Positions 24,456 to 33,839 of a DNA stretch of 64,000 bases are shown piece by piece. A program made the position numbers and the translations under genes. The notes below the pieces were generated by a model. The model made no database searches. It saw only the letters and a program-made list of their open reading frames with translations, and had not been told where the DNA came from. Numbering within the stretch: the stretch's first letter is position 1; the number at the start of each line of letters is the position of its first letter. Origin of the DNA: Ensifer sp. PDNC004 (lineage in GTDB: Bacteria > Pseudomonadota > Alphaproteobacteria > Rhizobiales > Rhizobiaceae); NCBI RefSeq assembly GCF_016919405.1, contig NZ_CP070354.1:769711-833710 (forward strand), in the 5' to 3' direction.

Positions 24456-25010
24456 TCAAGCGCTTCTGCCTAATCCACTGCCCACGCGCAAACCGTTCCG
24501 CAAGGCCTCGAGTCCGGCGTTCAAGGCGCTGACGTCGCCATGCTCCGGACCGAAGACGACATCCAGCAGCGGGAATGTGCTCCTGTAAGAGCAGATCCGC
24601 TCCCGCATGGCATCGATCCCGGGGTAGGACCACCGCATCAGCGCGAGGAAATCGTCACCCAGGCCAGCCGAAAGGCTGGCGAGGTCGTAGGCCGGATCGC
24701 CGATCGCGCATCCGGCAAAGTCGATGATGCCCGAGACGTTGCCATCATCAACGAGGATGTTTCCCGTGCCGAAGTCGCCGTGGATGGCCGCCCTTGGATG
24801 CGGCTCGTCGTTGCCAGCGAGAAACCGCTCGAACCTGGCGCCCACCGCCATGGCAGTGTCGGTAGGCAGCAGTGGCAAGACCTTGGCATCGACTTCCGAA
24901 AGGAGCCCGGACCACTCGGCCAAGGGATCATCTGGCTCGTCCGCGCCGCCGAGTATGTCGACCGGCAAAGCATGCAAAGCCAGAAGGAAGCCCGCAAGCC
25001 TGTGTATCAA
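24456..25010 (-). pseudogene. aminoglycoside phosphotransferase-like protein, N-terminus missing
   Basis: The 185 residues hold the C-lobe of the APH/choline-kinase fold: AAIHGDFGTGNILVDDG (catalytic loop HGDxxxxN) and GIIDFAGCAIGDPAYDLA (metal-binding Asp region), both intact. The N-lobe (about 90-100 residues with the Lys and P-loop-like strand) is absent, and an in-frame TAA lies 27 nt upstream of the first possible start (TTG 25010). A 5'-truncated gene is therefore more likely than a short functional enzyme. Confidence 0.7.
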
Positions 25011-25147
25011 GTGGAAGCCAATCCCGTGTCGGTATTAACATCCGGCTGGAGGTTGACTTTGTGGCGCAGGGAGGCGATGAACCGCTATGCTAAACGCCAT
25101 GGTCCAGCTTCGTAGAGAGCCTTCGCGCTCTAAAAACGGTTCGCAGC

Positions 25148-25179
25148 CCGAACGCAGGTGACACCTGGTTTGCGTTCGG
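25148..25179 (+). promoter_or_regulatory. nested hairpin upstream of the polyamine genes
   Basis: CCGAACGCA (25148-25156) pairs perfectly with TGCGTTCGG (25171-25179), and inside it CAGGT/ACCTG can pair around GAC. It lies 218 nt before the nspC start. It could be a terminator of an upstream unit or a structured leader element. The rest of 25011-25396 shows no gene. Confidence 0.35.
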
Positions 25180-25396
25180 GGTCTCCAGGAACTCCTCCCG
25201 AACAACGCGCCACCTTCGCGGTTACCGCCGCACCAATGATCTGAAATCTTGACCAAACGTCCTCTGCCTCGCAGCAGCTCAGGGTCCTTCCCGCACGCAT
25301 TCTCCCTGTTTGGGTGTCGTTTGTGAATGCGAGCCGAAGCCTTGATTGCCAACGGTAGGGTTAGCATATCGTCCATCCACTCTGAGGGAGTTCATC

Positions 25397-26494
25397 GTGA
25401 TTCAAACCCCGTGCTACGTTATCGACAAAGGCAGGCTCCTCTCCAACCTGGAGAAGATCGCACTTGTTCGTGAGCTATCGGGAGCCAAGGCCCTGCTGGC
25501 GCTCAAGTGCTTTGCCACGTGGTCCGTCTTTGATTTCATGCACGATTATATGGACGGAACGACCTCGTCTTCGCTTAACGAAGTGCGCTTGGGGCGCGAG
25601 CGTTTCGGTAAAGAGACACATGCCTATTCCGTTGCCTATGCAGACTATGAGATCGACGAGGTCGTTTCTCATGCGGACAAGATCATCTTCAATACGATCG
25701 GCCAGCTTCAACGATTCAAGGCTCAGTCCTCGGTCATCGCCCGCGGCCTTCGCCTGAACCCCGGGATCTCCTCATCGAGCTTCGATCTTGCCGATCCCGC
25801 CCGGCCCTTCTCGCGTCTCGGCGAATGGGATCTCACGCGAGTGGAACCGGTCATGGACCTGGTGTCGGGCTTCATGATTCATAACAATTGCGAGAATAGC
25901 GATTTCGATCTGTTTGAGCGAATGCTCGGCCATATCGAGCAAAAGTTTGGTTCGCTCCTGAAAGAGGTTCGTTGGGTCAGCCTTGGCGGCGGCATCCACT
26001 TTACCGGAGAGAACTATCCGCTCGAAAGGTTCGCCGAACGCCTCAAACGTTTTGCTGGTGACTATGAAGTGCAGGTCTATCTGGAACCGGGTGAGGCCTC
26101 GATCACCAAATCGACCACGCTGGAAGTCACCGTGCTCGACAAGCTTTACAACGGCAAGGACCTTGTCGTGGTGGATTCGTCCATCGAAGCGCACATGCTA
26201 GATCTTCTGATCTACCGCGAGAGCGCGAAGGTCTCTCCGAACCAGGGACCTCATCGTTACATGGTCTGCGGCAAATCCTGCCTGGCCGGCGATATCTTCG
26301 GCGAGTTTGATTTTCCGAACGCGCTGAACGTCGGCGATCGTCTTTCGATCCAGGATGCTGCCGGCTACACGATGGTCAAGAAAAACTGGTTCAACGGCGT
26401 GAAAATGCCGGCAATCGCCATCCGCGAACTTGATGGCAGCCTCAGGACGGTCCGCGAGTTCGGCTACGCGGATTACGAACAGAGCCTCTCCTGA
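25397..26494 (+). CDS. nspC: carboxynorspermidine/carboxyspermidine decarboxylase
   Basis: A 365-residue PLP enzyme of the alanine-racemase-fold decarboxylases that removes CO2 from carboxyspermidine (or carboxynorspermidine). QTPCYVIDKGRLLSNL opens the protein, the PLP Lys is Lys37 in ALLALKCFATWSVF, and VSLGGGIHFT, LEPGEAS and MVCGKSCLAGDIFGEF follow. The GTG at 25397 has GAGGGAG upstream. The dehydrogenase gene follows 62 nt later. In rhizobia and agrobacteria this pair replaces the AdoMet route to spermidine. Confidence 0.92.
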   Translation: MIQTPCYVIDKGRLLSNLEKIALVRELSGAKALLALKCFATWSVFDFMHDYMDGTTSSSLNEVRLGRERFGKETHAYSVAYADYEIDEVVSHADKIIFNTIGQLQRFKAQSSVIARGLRLNPGISSSSFDLADPARPFSRLGEWDLTRVEPVMDLVSGFMIHNNCENSDFDLFERMLGHIEQKFGSLLKEVRWVSLGGGIHFTGENYPLERFAERLKRFAGDYEVQVYLEPGEASITKSTTLEVTVLDKLYNGKDLVVVDSSIEAHMLDLLIYRESAKVSPNQGPHRYMVCGKSCLAGDIFGEFDFPNALNVGDRLSIQDAAGYTMVKKNWFNGVKMPAIAIRELDGSLRTVREFGYADYEQSLS

Positions 26495-26556
26495 TCCTGG
26501 CCCTCAGCCGGCAGGTGGACTTTCTGACGATTGGATATAAGGAACTCGTCCTCATC

Positions 26557-27795
26557 ATGAAAAAGAATGTACTCATCATCGGCGCAGGCGGCGTCGCCCA
26601 GGTCGTTGCGCACAAATGCGCCCAGAACAACGATGTTCTCGGCGACATAAACATCGCTTCGCGGACGAAATCGAAATGCGATGCGATCATTGCCTCCGTT
26701 CACGAGAAGGGCGCGATGAAACAGCCGGGCGTGCTTGCGGGCCATGCTCTCGACGCGCTCGACGTCGAGTCCACGAAGACGCTCATCACGGCGACGAAAT
26801 CCGAGATCGTCATCAATGTCGGCACCGCCTTCCTCAACATGTCTGTGCTTCGGGCCTGCATGGACACCGGCGTTGCCTATATCGATACCGCGATCCACGA
26901 AGAACCGAACAAGATCTGCGAGACCCCGCCGTGGTACGGTAACTACGAGTGGAAACGAGCTGCTGAATGCGAGATGAGAGGCATCACCGCCATCCTCGGC
27001 GCCGGCTTTGATCCGGGCGTCGTCAACGCCTATGCGCGCCTCGCAAAGGACGAGTATCTGGATAAGGTTACCGACATCGACATCGTCGATATCAATGCCG
27101 GTACTCATGGCAAGTATTTCGCAACCAATTTCGACCCGGAAATCAACTTCCGCGAATTCACCGGCGTCGTTTATTCATGGCAAAAAGGCGAGTGGCAGGA
27201 GAACCGCATGTTCGAAGTCGGCAAGGAATACGACTTGCCGGTCGTCGGAAAGCGCATGGCCTATCTCTGCGGCCATGACGAGGTGCATTCGTTGGCCAAA
27301 AACATGGACGGCGCCGATGTGCGTTTCTGGATGGGCTTCGGCGATCACTATATCAACGTCTTCACAGTGCTGAAATCGATCGGTCTGCTCTCCGAACAAC
27401 CGGTCAAGCTCGTCAACGGCGAGGAGGTCGTCCCGCTTAAGGTCGTTAAGGCCTGCCTGCCTGATCCAGCCTCGCTCGCGCCGGGGTACGAAGGCAAGAC
27501 CTGCATCGGCGACTATGTAAAGGGCCTGAAGGACGGCAAGGAAAAGACAGTTTTCATCTACAACGTGGCCGACCACAAGGAAGCCTATGCAGAAGTCGGT
27601 TCGCAGGGCATCTCCTACACTGCGGGTGTCCCACCCGTTGCAGCCGCCCTGCTCGTGGCCACGGGTGAGTGGGACGCGAAGAGGATGGTCAACGTCGAGG
27701 AACTCCCGCCCATTCCATTTATCAAACTGCTAAACGGTATGGGGCTACCGACCCGCATCCAGGATGAGAATGGCGACAGACCTCTGTCCTGGTAA
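26557..27795 (+). CDS. carboxynorspermidine/carboxyspermidine dehydrogenase (saccharopine-dehydrogenase family)
   Basis: A 412-residue NADPH-dependent enzyme that condenses aspartate semialdehyde with putrescine or diaminopropane. The Rossmann loop VLIIGAGGVAQVVAHK lies at the N-terminus, VINVGTAFLNMS and GITAILGAGFDPGVVNAY in the middle, and the protein ends in NGMGLPTRIQDENGDRPLSW. ATG 26557 follows AAGGAAC. It forms an operon with nspC; the order is decarboxylase then dehydrogenase. Sequence alone does not tell the spermidine from the norspermidine substrate; the rhizobial setting favours spermidine. Confidence 0.92.
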   Translation: MKKNVLIIGAGGVAQVVAHKCAQNNDVLGDINIASRTKSKCDAIIASVHEKGAMKQPGVLAGHALDALDVESTKTLITATKSEIVINVGTAFLNMSVLRACMDTGVAYIDTAIHEEPNKICETPPWYGNYEWKRAAECEMRGITAILGAGFDPGVVNAYARLAKDEYLDKVTDIDIVDINAGTHGKYFATNFDPEINFREFTGVVYSWQKGEWQENRMFEVGKEYDLPVVGKRMAYLCGHDEVHSLAKNMDGADVRFWMGFGDHYINVFTVLKSIGLLSEQPVKLVNGEEVVPLKVVKACLPDPASLAPGYEGKTCIGDYVKGLKDGKEKTVFIYNVADHKEAYAEVGSQGISYTAGVPPVAAALLVATGEWDAKRMVNVEELPPIPFIKLLNGMGLPTRIQDENGDRPLSW

Positions 27796-27828
27796 CACGT
27801 CTATCGTCGTGTCTAACACTCGATGGCG

Positions 27829-27865
27829 CTCGGATCGCGGCAGCAATCGTGATCCGAGATTTGTT
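27829..27865 (+). terminator. intrinsic terminator of the polyamine operon
   Basis: CTCGGATC (27829-27836) and GATCCGAG (27851-27858) form a perfect 8-bp stem, followed by ATTTGTT. Confidence 0.7.
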
Positions 27866-28370
27866 ATGGTCCGGGACGGTGAAGGCAAGCGTGCGCAAAG
27901 CGGCAGTCGATTCCACCGCCACTTTGGCGGGCCGGTATAGTGCCTGCCAAATCTCATTTGGGCCGCGTCTGGACTAAATGTCCCCGGACTGTCAAAAGTC
28001 TTCAAGGACGCGATCGCCGTTATCTTTAGAACGGGGTCGGGCGACCGATTGACGTCACGTTGCTGCCGCGAGATCACGCTGGCCGTCCTACTATCAGCGG
28101 ACAATGGCGGGGCGATGGTTTCGTTCGACCCAAAGCGGCTACTCTGCCGCGCTTCGGATTAACACCCAAGAGAGATCAATCGGACGAGAGCCATCATAGC
28201 ATACGGCGGAGTTTGATCCTCCGGCCATGGTGGGACCGGTCACAGCCGGACCGCAGGCGCCTAAGCTGGGAAGAAATAACGAGAGCGCAGCCTTACCATC
28301 CCCGCACAGGTTGACGGTCTGCTTCGGGTCGAGGGAAACCTTCTCTATGAGCCTTGCACGTACAGAAAAA
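27866..28370. other. about 500 bp without a recognisable gene
   Basis: Only open frames without family features or ribosome sites are seen. The part near 28139-28370 reads on from the truncated transposase and may be junk left after its deletion. Confidence 0.4.
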
Positions 28371-28850
28371 CTATTGCTGTCTTTGGGTGGATAAAGGCCA
28401 TGTATCGTCGGGAAGCGGCGTATCCAGTCGTTTCGACAGGCCATAGCCGACAACTTTCCGGCTGCAGGCGTCGAGAATGACAGCAAGATAGCAGAAGCCA
28501 GCGGCGATACGAATGTACGTGAAGTCGGCCACCCAGACCATGTCAGGCCGCAACGGGATCACATTGCGATAAAGGTTCGGGTAAATCGGCGAATCGTGGT
28601 TGCTATCCGTCGTGCGAACATACCGCTTGCGAGGCTTGATACCGAGGCCATTGGCCCGCATGACGCGGGCGACACGCTTGTGATTAACGAGGTGGCCTCT
28701 TCGCTGAAGTTCGTGTGTCACGCGCCGGTATCCGTAGAAGGGCAGCTCGTCCTGAATGTCCTCTATGATTGCAACGAGCTCGCTCCACTGTTTTGCGAGA
28801 CACTCGATAGATGGCGTCTCGTTTATCGACTTTGCGCGTCGCAGGGTTCA
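28371..28850 (-). mobile_element. IS3-family transposase (orfB) remnant
   Basis: On the minus strand the frame reads ETPSIECLAKQWSELVAIIE, then FYGYRRVTHELQRRGHLVNH, the HTH_21 part, then the integrase-core opening PDMVWVADFTYIRIAAGFCY (first catalytic Asp) and LDACSRKVVGYGLS (second Asp). It breaks off after DTPLP, so the last third with the catalytic Glu is absent, and no orfA or terminal repeats are seen. It is a non-autonomous relic. Confidence 0.85.
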
Positions 28851-28950
28851 CCACCTGCCCAGAAGTTTGGGAATACCGAAAGCTAGGCTCCGAAAAGCTC
28901 GCTGACGTGCCTGTCTGCCGACAGGTACTCTCGGTGGGCTGTAGCAGCGA

Positions 28951-29979
28951 TCAAATGGCATGCATCCGCACTGCTCCCACGGGTCGATGCTGATCCGAGC
29001 GTTCGAATGCACGGAAAGCGCTCGGCGTGCCTCCGAATGCTTTACGGAACTCCCGTGAAAAATGTGCCGTGTCTGCGAAGCCTGTGATGTTTGCAATCTC
29101 CATCACGGTGAGCGACCCCCCGGAGAGCAGGTAGCGCCCATAGTTCAGCCGCATGTTTCTGAAGGTTTGGCCGATTGTCAGGCCAAGGTTCGCGCGGAAC
29201 AGTCGCTCGAGCTGGCGATGTGAGATCGCGCAATAGCGTGCGATCGCGAGGTTGTTCGGGGGCTGGTCAAGCTGTTGTTCCATGAAGTGCAATGCTTTGC
29301 GCACGCGGCTGTCAGTTCCATCAGGTGGCAACTGGAAGAAGTGTGCCTGCGGCACGCTGGCCGGGCGCATTGAGGTGAGCATCATGTGCCTCATGACTTG
29401 CCGAGCCCGCTCGGAGCCGCAATGGCGCACGATCAGGTACAGCGCCAGGTCGATCGCTGCGGTTGATCCGGCGCAGGTAATCACATCTCCTTCATCGACA
29501 AAAATCCGATCGAGCGAGATCTGCGCGCGGGGGAAACGGCTCTTAAACGCCTCAAGTACGTTCCAGTGAATACAGTAGCGGCGTGAATCAATGAGGCCGG
29601 CTCGCGCCAAGGCGAAACTTCCGGTGCAGATGCCAAGCAGCCCAACACCTTGTGTGTGGGCTGACCGGATAAAATGCATCAGAGATGGAGCCGGCGTATC
29701 GTCGTCGAAGCCGTTGCCGCCGCAGACTGCAACGTAATCGAAACCTGCCGGATCGCGCGGTGCCGGCAGCGTAGTAATTGCGACGCCGCAGCTTGCGTGT
29801 ACCGGGCCACCTGAAAGCGAATAGACGTCCCACCCGACACGAATTTGCCGGCTCTTTGCTGCGTCATCGGCTGCAAGCCTGAGCGCGTCAATGAAGCCGG
29901 AGAAGGCTGCAAGCGTGAATTTGTTCTGCAAGATGAATGCTATGCGCAGTTCGAAGCTGCTTTCCTGCGTCTTTGTCAT
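28951..29979 (-). CDS. GlxA-type AraC-family transcriptional regulator
   Basis: A protein of about 342 residues with an N-terminal DJ-1/PfpI-like domain (RIAFILQNKFTLAAFSGFID, VGLLGICTGSFALARAGLID) and a C-terminal AraC double helix-turn-helix (SHRQLERLFRANLGLTIGQT; VMEIANITGFADTAHFSREF). This class often controls quaternary-amine or amino-acid catabolism (GbdR, ArgR, CdhR type). It diverges from the PotD-type ABC operon, with about 140 bp between, and is the likely regulator of it. ATG 29979 is chosen; GTG 29991 is also possible. Neither has a clear ribosome site. Confidence 0.9.
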   Translation of the reverse strand: MTKTQESSFELRIAFILQNKFTLAAFSGFIDALRLAADDAAKSRQIRVGWDVYSLSGGPVHASCGVAITTLPAPRDPAGFDYVAVCGGNGFDDDTPAPSLMHFIRSAHTQGVGLLGICTGSFALARAGLIDSRRYCIHWNVLEAFKSRFPRAQISLDRIFVDEGDVITCAGSTAAIDLALYLIVRHCGSERARQVMRHMMLTSMRPASVPQAHFFQLPPDGTDSRVRKALHFMEQQLDQPPNNLAIARYCAISHRQLERLFRANLGLTIGQTFRNMRLNYGRYLLSGGSLTVMEIANITGFADTAHFSREFRKAFGGTPSAFRAFERSDQHRPVGAVRMHAI

Positions 29980-30122
29980 GCCGCTGGCCACCGATTAAGT
30001 TGTCGGTCATGTTCAATCATTCGTCCAAATTATTCAATATGGATCCCGTGGTTATTGCTATGGTCTCAGCCGGACAGAGGTCCCAAGCGCACAAAGCGCA
30101 ACCCCAGAGACGGAGATATCAG

Positions 30123-31163
30123 ATGAAGAAAACCATCCTGCTTGCCACGGTTGCCAGTGTCGTCGGCCTCCCCCAGACAGGTCTTGCCCAGTCAGCACCG
30201 CAGTCGATCACCGTTGCTTACTACGGTGGCAACTGGGGTGAAGCGTTCGATGCATGTGTCGCCCAGCCTTTTACGAAGGCAACCGGAATTCGGGTCGTTG
30301 CTGAAATCGGCAATTCGACCACCACACTCTCCAAGCTGCAGCAGCAGACTGGAAATGCCGTCATCGACGTCGCCTATATGGATGGCGGCATCAGTGAGAT
30401 CGCCGAGGCTGCGGGTGTCTTGGCGCCGATCGATCTCGCTACACTTTCCAATTCCGCCGCCCTTCAGCCGCAGGCCGCCTACAAGAACGGCGATCATGTC
30501 TTCGCCGTCAGCGCCGGCTACTATTCGCTTGGCCTGATCTACAACACGTCGGAAGTGACCGAAGCGCCACAGAGTTGGCAGGAACTGTGGAACGACGCCT
30601 ATGCCGGGGCCGTTGCCATTCCGTCGCCGAACAATTCGGCCGGCGTGCCGTTCGTGATCTTCCTTGCCGGCGCCTTCGGCGACACATCCGAAACCATGGA
30701 TGCCACGTTCACCAAGCTGAAATCTCTGGATAGTGGCCTTCTCTACGATACATCAGGTGCGGCTTCCAACGCGTTCCAGAGCAGCGAGATTGTCATTGGC
30801 GCGCATTTCAATGTCGGTGCATGGGATCTGATCGATGCTGGCCTGCCGATCGGTTTCGTCGTTCCGAAGGAAGGCGTCTGGGCCACCGACGCGCGCATGC
30901 ACATCGTCAAAGGCACGAAAAATCCGGAAGCCGCCGCCAAGTTCATCGATACGGCCCTGACGCCAGAAGCTGCGACGTGCCTGGCGAAAAAGCTCTATCT
31001 CGGCCCGGCGATCACCGGCGTCGCTCTCTCGGCCGATGTCGAGCGAAAACTGCCGTGGGGCACCGGTGGGTCGATCAAGACACTGCATCTCTTCGATTGG
31101 GCCAAGGTCAACGCGATGCGACCGGCAATCACCGACCGCTGGAACCGCGAGATTGCGAACTGA
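30123..31163 (+). CDS. ABC transporter substrate-binding protein, PotD-type
   Basis: A 346-residue periplasmic binding protein. Signal peptide to about LAQSA (residue 23), then QSITVAYYGGNWGEAFDACV typical of the spermidine/putrescine-like class (SBP_bac_6/8). The rest has YNTSEV.EAPQSWQELWN and AKFIDTALTPEA. First gene of an importer operon with ATPase (5-nt gap) and two permeases. The ligand cannot be read from sequence; the racemase-like enzyme at the operon end suggests a proline-like or betaine-like compound. ATG 30123 follows ACGGAGA. Confidence 0.92.
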   Translation: MKKTILLATVASVVGLPQTGLAQSAPQSITVAYYGGNWGEAFDACVAQPFTKATGIRVVAEIGNSTTTLSKLQQQTGNAVIDVAYMDGGISEIAEAAGVLAPIDLATLSNSAALQPQAAYKNGDHVFAVSAGYYSLGLIYNTSEVTEAPQSWQELWNDAYAGAVAIPSPNNSAGVPFVIFLAGAFGDTSETMDATFTKLKSLDSGLLYDTSGAASNAFQSSEIVIGAHFNVGAWDLIDAGLPIGFVVPKEGVWATDARMHIVKGTKNPEAAAKFIDTALTPEAATCLAKKLYLGPAITGVALSADVERKLPWGTGGSIKTLHLFDWAKVNAMRPAITDRWNREIAN

Positions 31164-31167
31164 ACCC

Positions 31168-32178
31168 ATGACCCTGCTTGCCATCACAGACGTCACGAAG
31201 TCCTTCGCCAACTACCGCGCGCTTGATCGCGTGTCGTTGGATGTCACGCAAGGCGAATTCATTTCGTTGCTCGGCCCGTCGGGCTGCGGAAAGACCACGC
31301 TTCTGCGCATCATCGGCGGGTTCATGTCCGCAAACAGCGGTCGTGTCGTGATCGATGGCGAAGATGTCTCGGTGCTGCCGCCCGAAAAGCGACCGCTGAA
31401 CACGGTGTTCCAGAACTATGCGCTGTTTCCCCATATGACAGTGCTGCAGAACGTCGCCTACGGACCTCTTCGTGGCGGCGCCTCTCGCAAGGAGGCGGAA
31501 AGCCGTGCCCAGGAAGCGCTGGAAATGGTCGGACTCGCCGCGATGGCGCCCCGCAGTCCGCGCGCGATGTCCGGCGGACAGCAGCAACGCGTGGCGCTCG
31601 CCCGGGCCATCGTCAACAGGCCCAAGCTGCTGCTGTTGGACGAACCGCTGTCGGCACTGGATCTGCAGCTGCGCAAGCGCATGCAGATCGAGTTGAAGCA
31701 ATTGCAAGTCCAGCTCGGCATCACCTTCATCTTCGTCACGCACGATCAGGAGGAGGCGATGGCCATGTCCGATCGAATAGCGGTGATGTCGGCCGGACAT
31801 ATCGAACAGATCGACGTTCCGGAGGCCATCTACCGCCGGCCGAAGACCCGGTTCGTCGCTGATTTCATCGGCGAGGCGAATATTCTGCCAATGCAGGGCG
31901 ATGGCCGCCTGCACGCCGAAAGCCCGTCAGAGGGTGTTCTGCGCCCGGAAAATTTGCGCGTCTTCACGCAGGCGGACGACGTGCCGGCAGGTTGGTCGTC
32001 GCTGAAGGGCCAGGTGACCGCCACCACCTATGTCGGCGGTACCTCCAACATCTACCTGATCTCCGGCGACCGGACGCTGCATGCCCGCCGTTACAGCGCC
32101 TTGCCGGATGGCGTGCGCGAAGGTGTCGACGTCATCGCCGGATTTGATCCGGCGGATATCCACGTTTTGGAAGGATAG
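31168..32178 (+). CDS. ABC transporter ATP-binding protein, PotA-type
   Basis: A 336-residue ATPase. Walker A GPSGCGKTT (residues about 37-45), Q-loop VFQNYALFPH, signature MSGGQQQRVALARAI, Walker B LLLLDEPLSALD, switch His in FVTHDQEEAM, then a C-terminal TOBE domain (about 250-336, LKGQVTATTYVGGTSNIYL). It energises the import system with the neighbouring permeases. Starts 5 nt after the binding-protein stop. Confidence 0.95.
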   Translation: MTLLAITDVTKSFANYRALDRVSLDVTQGEFISLLGPSGCGKTTLLRIIGGFMSANSGRVVIDGEDVSVLPPEKRPLNTVFQNYALFPHMTVLQNVAYGPLRGGASRKEAESRAQEALEMVGLAAMAPRSPRAMSGGQQQRVALARAIVNRPKLLLLDEPLSALDLQLRKRMQIELKQLQVQLGITFIFVTHDQEEAMAMSDRIAVMSAGHIEQIDVPEAIYRRPKTRFVADFIGEANILPMQGDGRLHAESPSEGVLRPENLRVFTQADDVPAGWSSLKGQVTATTYVGGTSNIYLISGDRTLHARRYSALPDGVREGVDVIAGFDPADIHVLEG

Positions 32179-32181
32179 GCG

Positions 32182-33030
32182 ATGTTTACCTCCCGCCTGA
32201 CCCTTCTCTGGCTGCTCGCGCTGCCGGTCTGTGTGTTCACGGCCTTCTTCCTGATGCCCCTCGGCGTGGTGCTTGTCGCATCGTTCACGACGCAGGACGG
32301 CCAGGTCAGCTTCGCCCAGTATGGTCGCATCCTGATGGACGGCTATCACTGGCAGGTCATTGGCGTCACTTTCCGGCTCGCAATCCTGTCCACCTTGATC
32401 TGCGTGGTGCTCGGCTATCCGCTCGCCTGGTATCTGGTCCGCATCGTCAAATGGCGCAGCTGGCGGCGCGCATGCGTGATCCTTTTGATCCTGCCGCTGT
32501 TCACCTCCAACATCGTCCGTTCTTTCGGCTGGATGGTGCTTCTGGGACGTACGGGGCTTGTCAACGACGCATTGATGGCGACCGGCCTGGTCGAGCGTCC
32601 GGTCCGTTTCCTCGGGACGGAAACCGGCATCCTGATCGGCCTCGTCTACATCCTGTTGCCGTTCACCGTTCTGACCATCGGCAACGCGCTTGCGCGGGTC
32701 GAACCCGCCCTGGAACAGGCTTCGCGCGACCTCGGCGCCGGTCCCATGCGCACGTTTTTCAGCGTGACATTTCCGCTGACGATGCATGGCGTGATGGCCG
32801 GCGGGATTATCGTGTTCTCCATGGCGATCAGCGCCTATGTCACGCCGGCGCTGCTTTCGGGCGGCAAGGTGACGGTGCTCGCGATGCTGGCTTTCCAGCA
32901 ATATTCGACGGTCTTCGATTTCAATTACGGCGGAGCGCTGTCGATCACGCTTCTCGTCTTCACCATGGCCCTGATCGGCTTCTCGTCCTGGCTGGCGCGG
33001 CTTGGCGCGCATGACATGAAAGGAAACTGA
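32182..33030 (+). CDS. ABC transporter permease, PotB-type
   Basis: A 282-residue inner-membrane protein with about six helices and the EAA loop ALEQASRDLGAGPMRTFFSV that docks on the ATPase. The N-terminal helix LTLLWLLALPVCVFTAFFL is uncleaved. Starts 3 nt after the ATPase stop; the second permease follows 1 nt later. Confidence 0.93.
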   Translation: MFTSRLTLLWLLALPVCVFTAFFLMPLGVVLVASFTTQDGQVSFAQYGRILMDGYHWQVIGVTFRLAILSTLICVVLGYPLAWYLVRIVKWRSWRRACVILLILPLFTSNIVRSFGWMVLLGRTGLVNDALMATGLVERPVRFLGTETGILIGLVYILLPFTVLTIGNALARVEPALEQASRDLGAGPMRTFFSVTFPLTMHGVMAGGIIVFSMAISAYVTPALLSGGKVTVLAMLAFQQYSTVFDFNYGGALSITLLVFTMALIGFSSWLARLGAHDMKGN

Positions 33031-33031
33031 C

Positions 33032-33805
33032 ATGTTCATCCGTCTCATTGCTCTCTCGACGGTGGCTTTTCTTGTGCTGCCGCTGGCCGTGGTGATCGGT
33101 GTCTCGCTCACCGAAACGAAGTTCCTGGCGTTTCCGCCGCAGGGGCTGACGCTCGCCTGGTATGCGGTCGTGCTGGAAAACCCGACCTATCTCCGCTCGT
33201 TCCTCACAAGTGCTGTTCTCGCAGCCCTGGCGACGCTGGTGGCGATACTCGTCGCACTGCCCGCTGCAATCGCGATGGCGCGTTATTCCTTCCCCGGAAA
33301 ATCGGCGCTCTCCGCCCTCATGCTGTCACCGCTGGTTCTGCCGCATATCGTGATCGGCGCAGCGCTGCTGCAGTACGGCGCATCGATCGGGCTGGTGCGG
33401 AACTTTCCAGCGCTTTTGGTTGGCCACGTGGTGATCGTCACGCCCTTCGTCCTGCGCACGCTGCTGCCGCTCTTTTCGCCAGAACAACTGTCGCAGGAAG
33501 AGGCGTCGCGCGATCTGGGCGCCTCCGCGTGGTCGACGTTCTTCCTGGTTACGCTTCCGCAGATCCGGGCAGGGCTCGTGTCCGGCGGGATCTTTGCCTT
33601 CATCACCTCGTTCATCAATGTCGAGCTGTCGATCTTCAACACCACGTCGACGCTCAACACCATCCCGGTGCAGCTGTTCAATTACGTGCAGTATTCGGTC
33701 GATCCATCGATTGCGGCGGTCTCGTCGCTGACCATCTTGGCCGCAGCCATAGCGATCATACTGATCGACTGGCTGATCGGTCTGGACTTCCTGTCCGGAA
33801 GTTAA
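33032..33805 (+). CDS. ABC transporter permease, PotC-type
   Basis: A 257-residue inner-membrane protein with about six helices. EAA loop QEEASRDLGASAWSTFFLV. ATG 33032 lies next to the preceding stop. Completes the importer; the proline-racemase-family gene follows after 34 nt with its own ribosome site (CAGGAGA). Confidence 0.93.
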   Translation: MFIRLIALSTVAFLVLPLAVVIGVSLTETKFLAFPPQGLTLAWYAVVLENPTYLRSFLTSAVLAALATLVAILVALPAAIAMARYSFPGKSALSALMLSPLVLPHIVIGAALLQYGASIGLVRNFPALLVGHVVIVTPFVLRTLLPLFSPEQLSQEEASRDLGASAWSTFFLVTLPQIRAGLVSGGIFAFITSFINVELSIFNTTSTLNTIPVQLFNYVQYSVDPSIAAVSSLTILAAAIAIILIDWLIGLDFLSGS

Positions 33806-33839
33806 AGCTTACCAAACCCAACATTTCAGGAGACATGCG

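Noticed and set aside
27849..27880. TGATCC near 27850 as another ECF promoter
   Set aside because: No TA-rich -10 at 18 nt, and the bases belong to the arm of a terminator hairpin.
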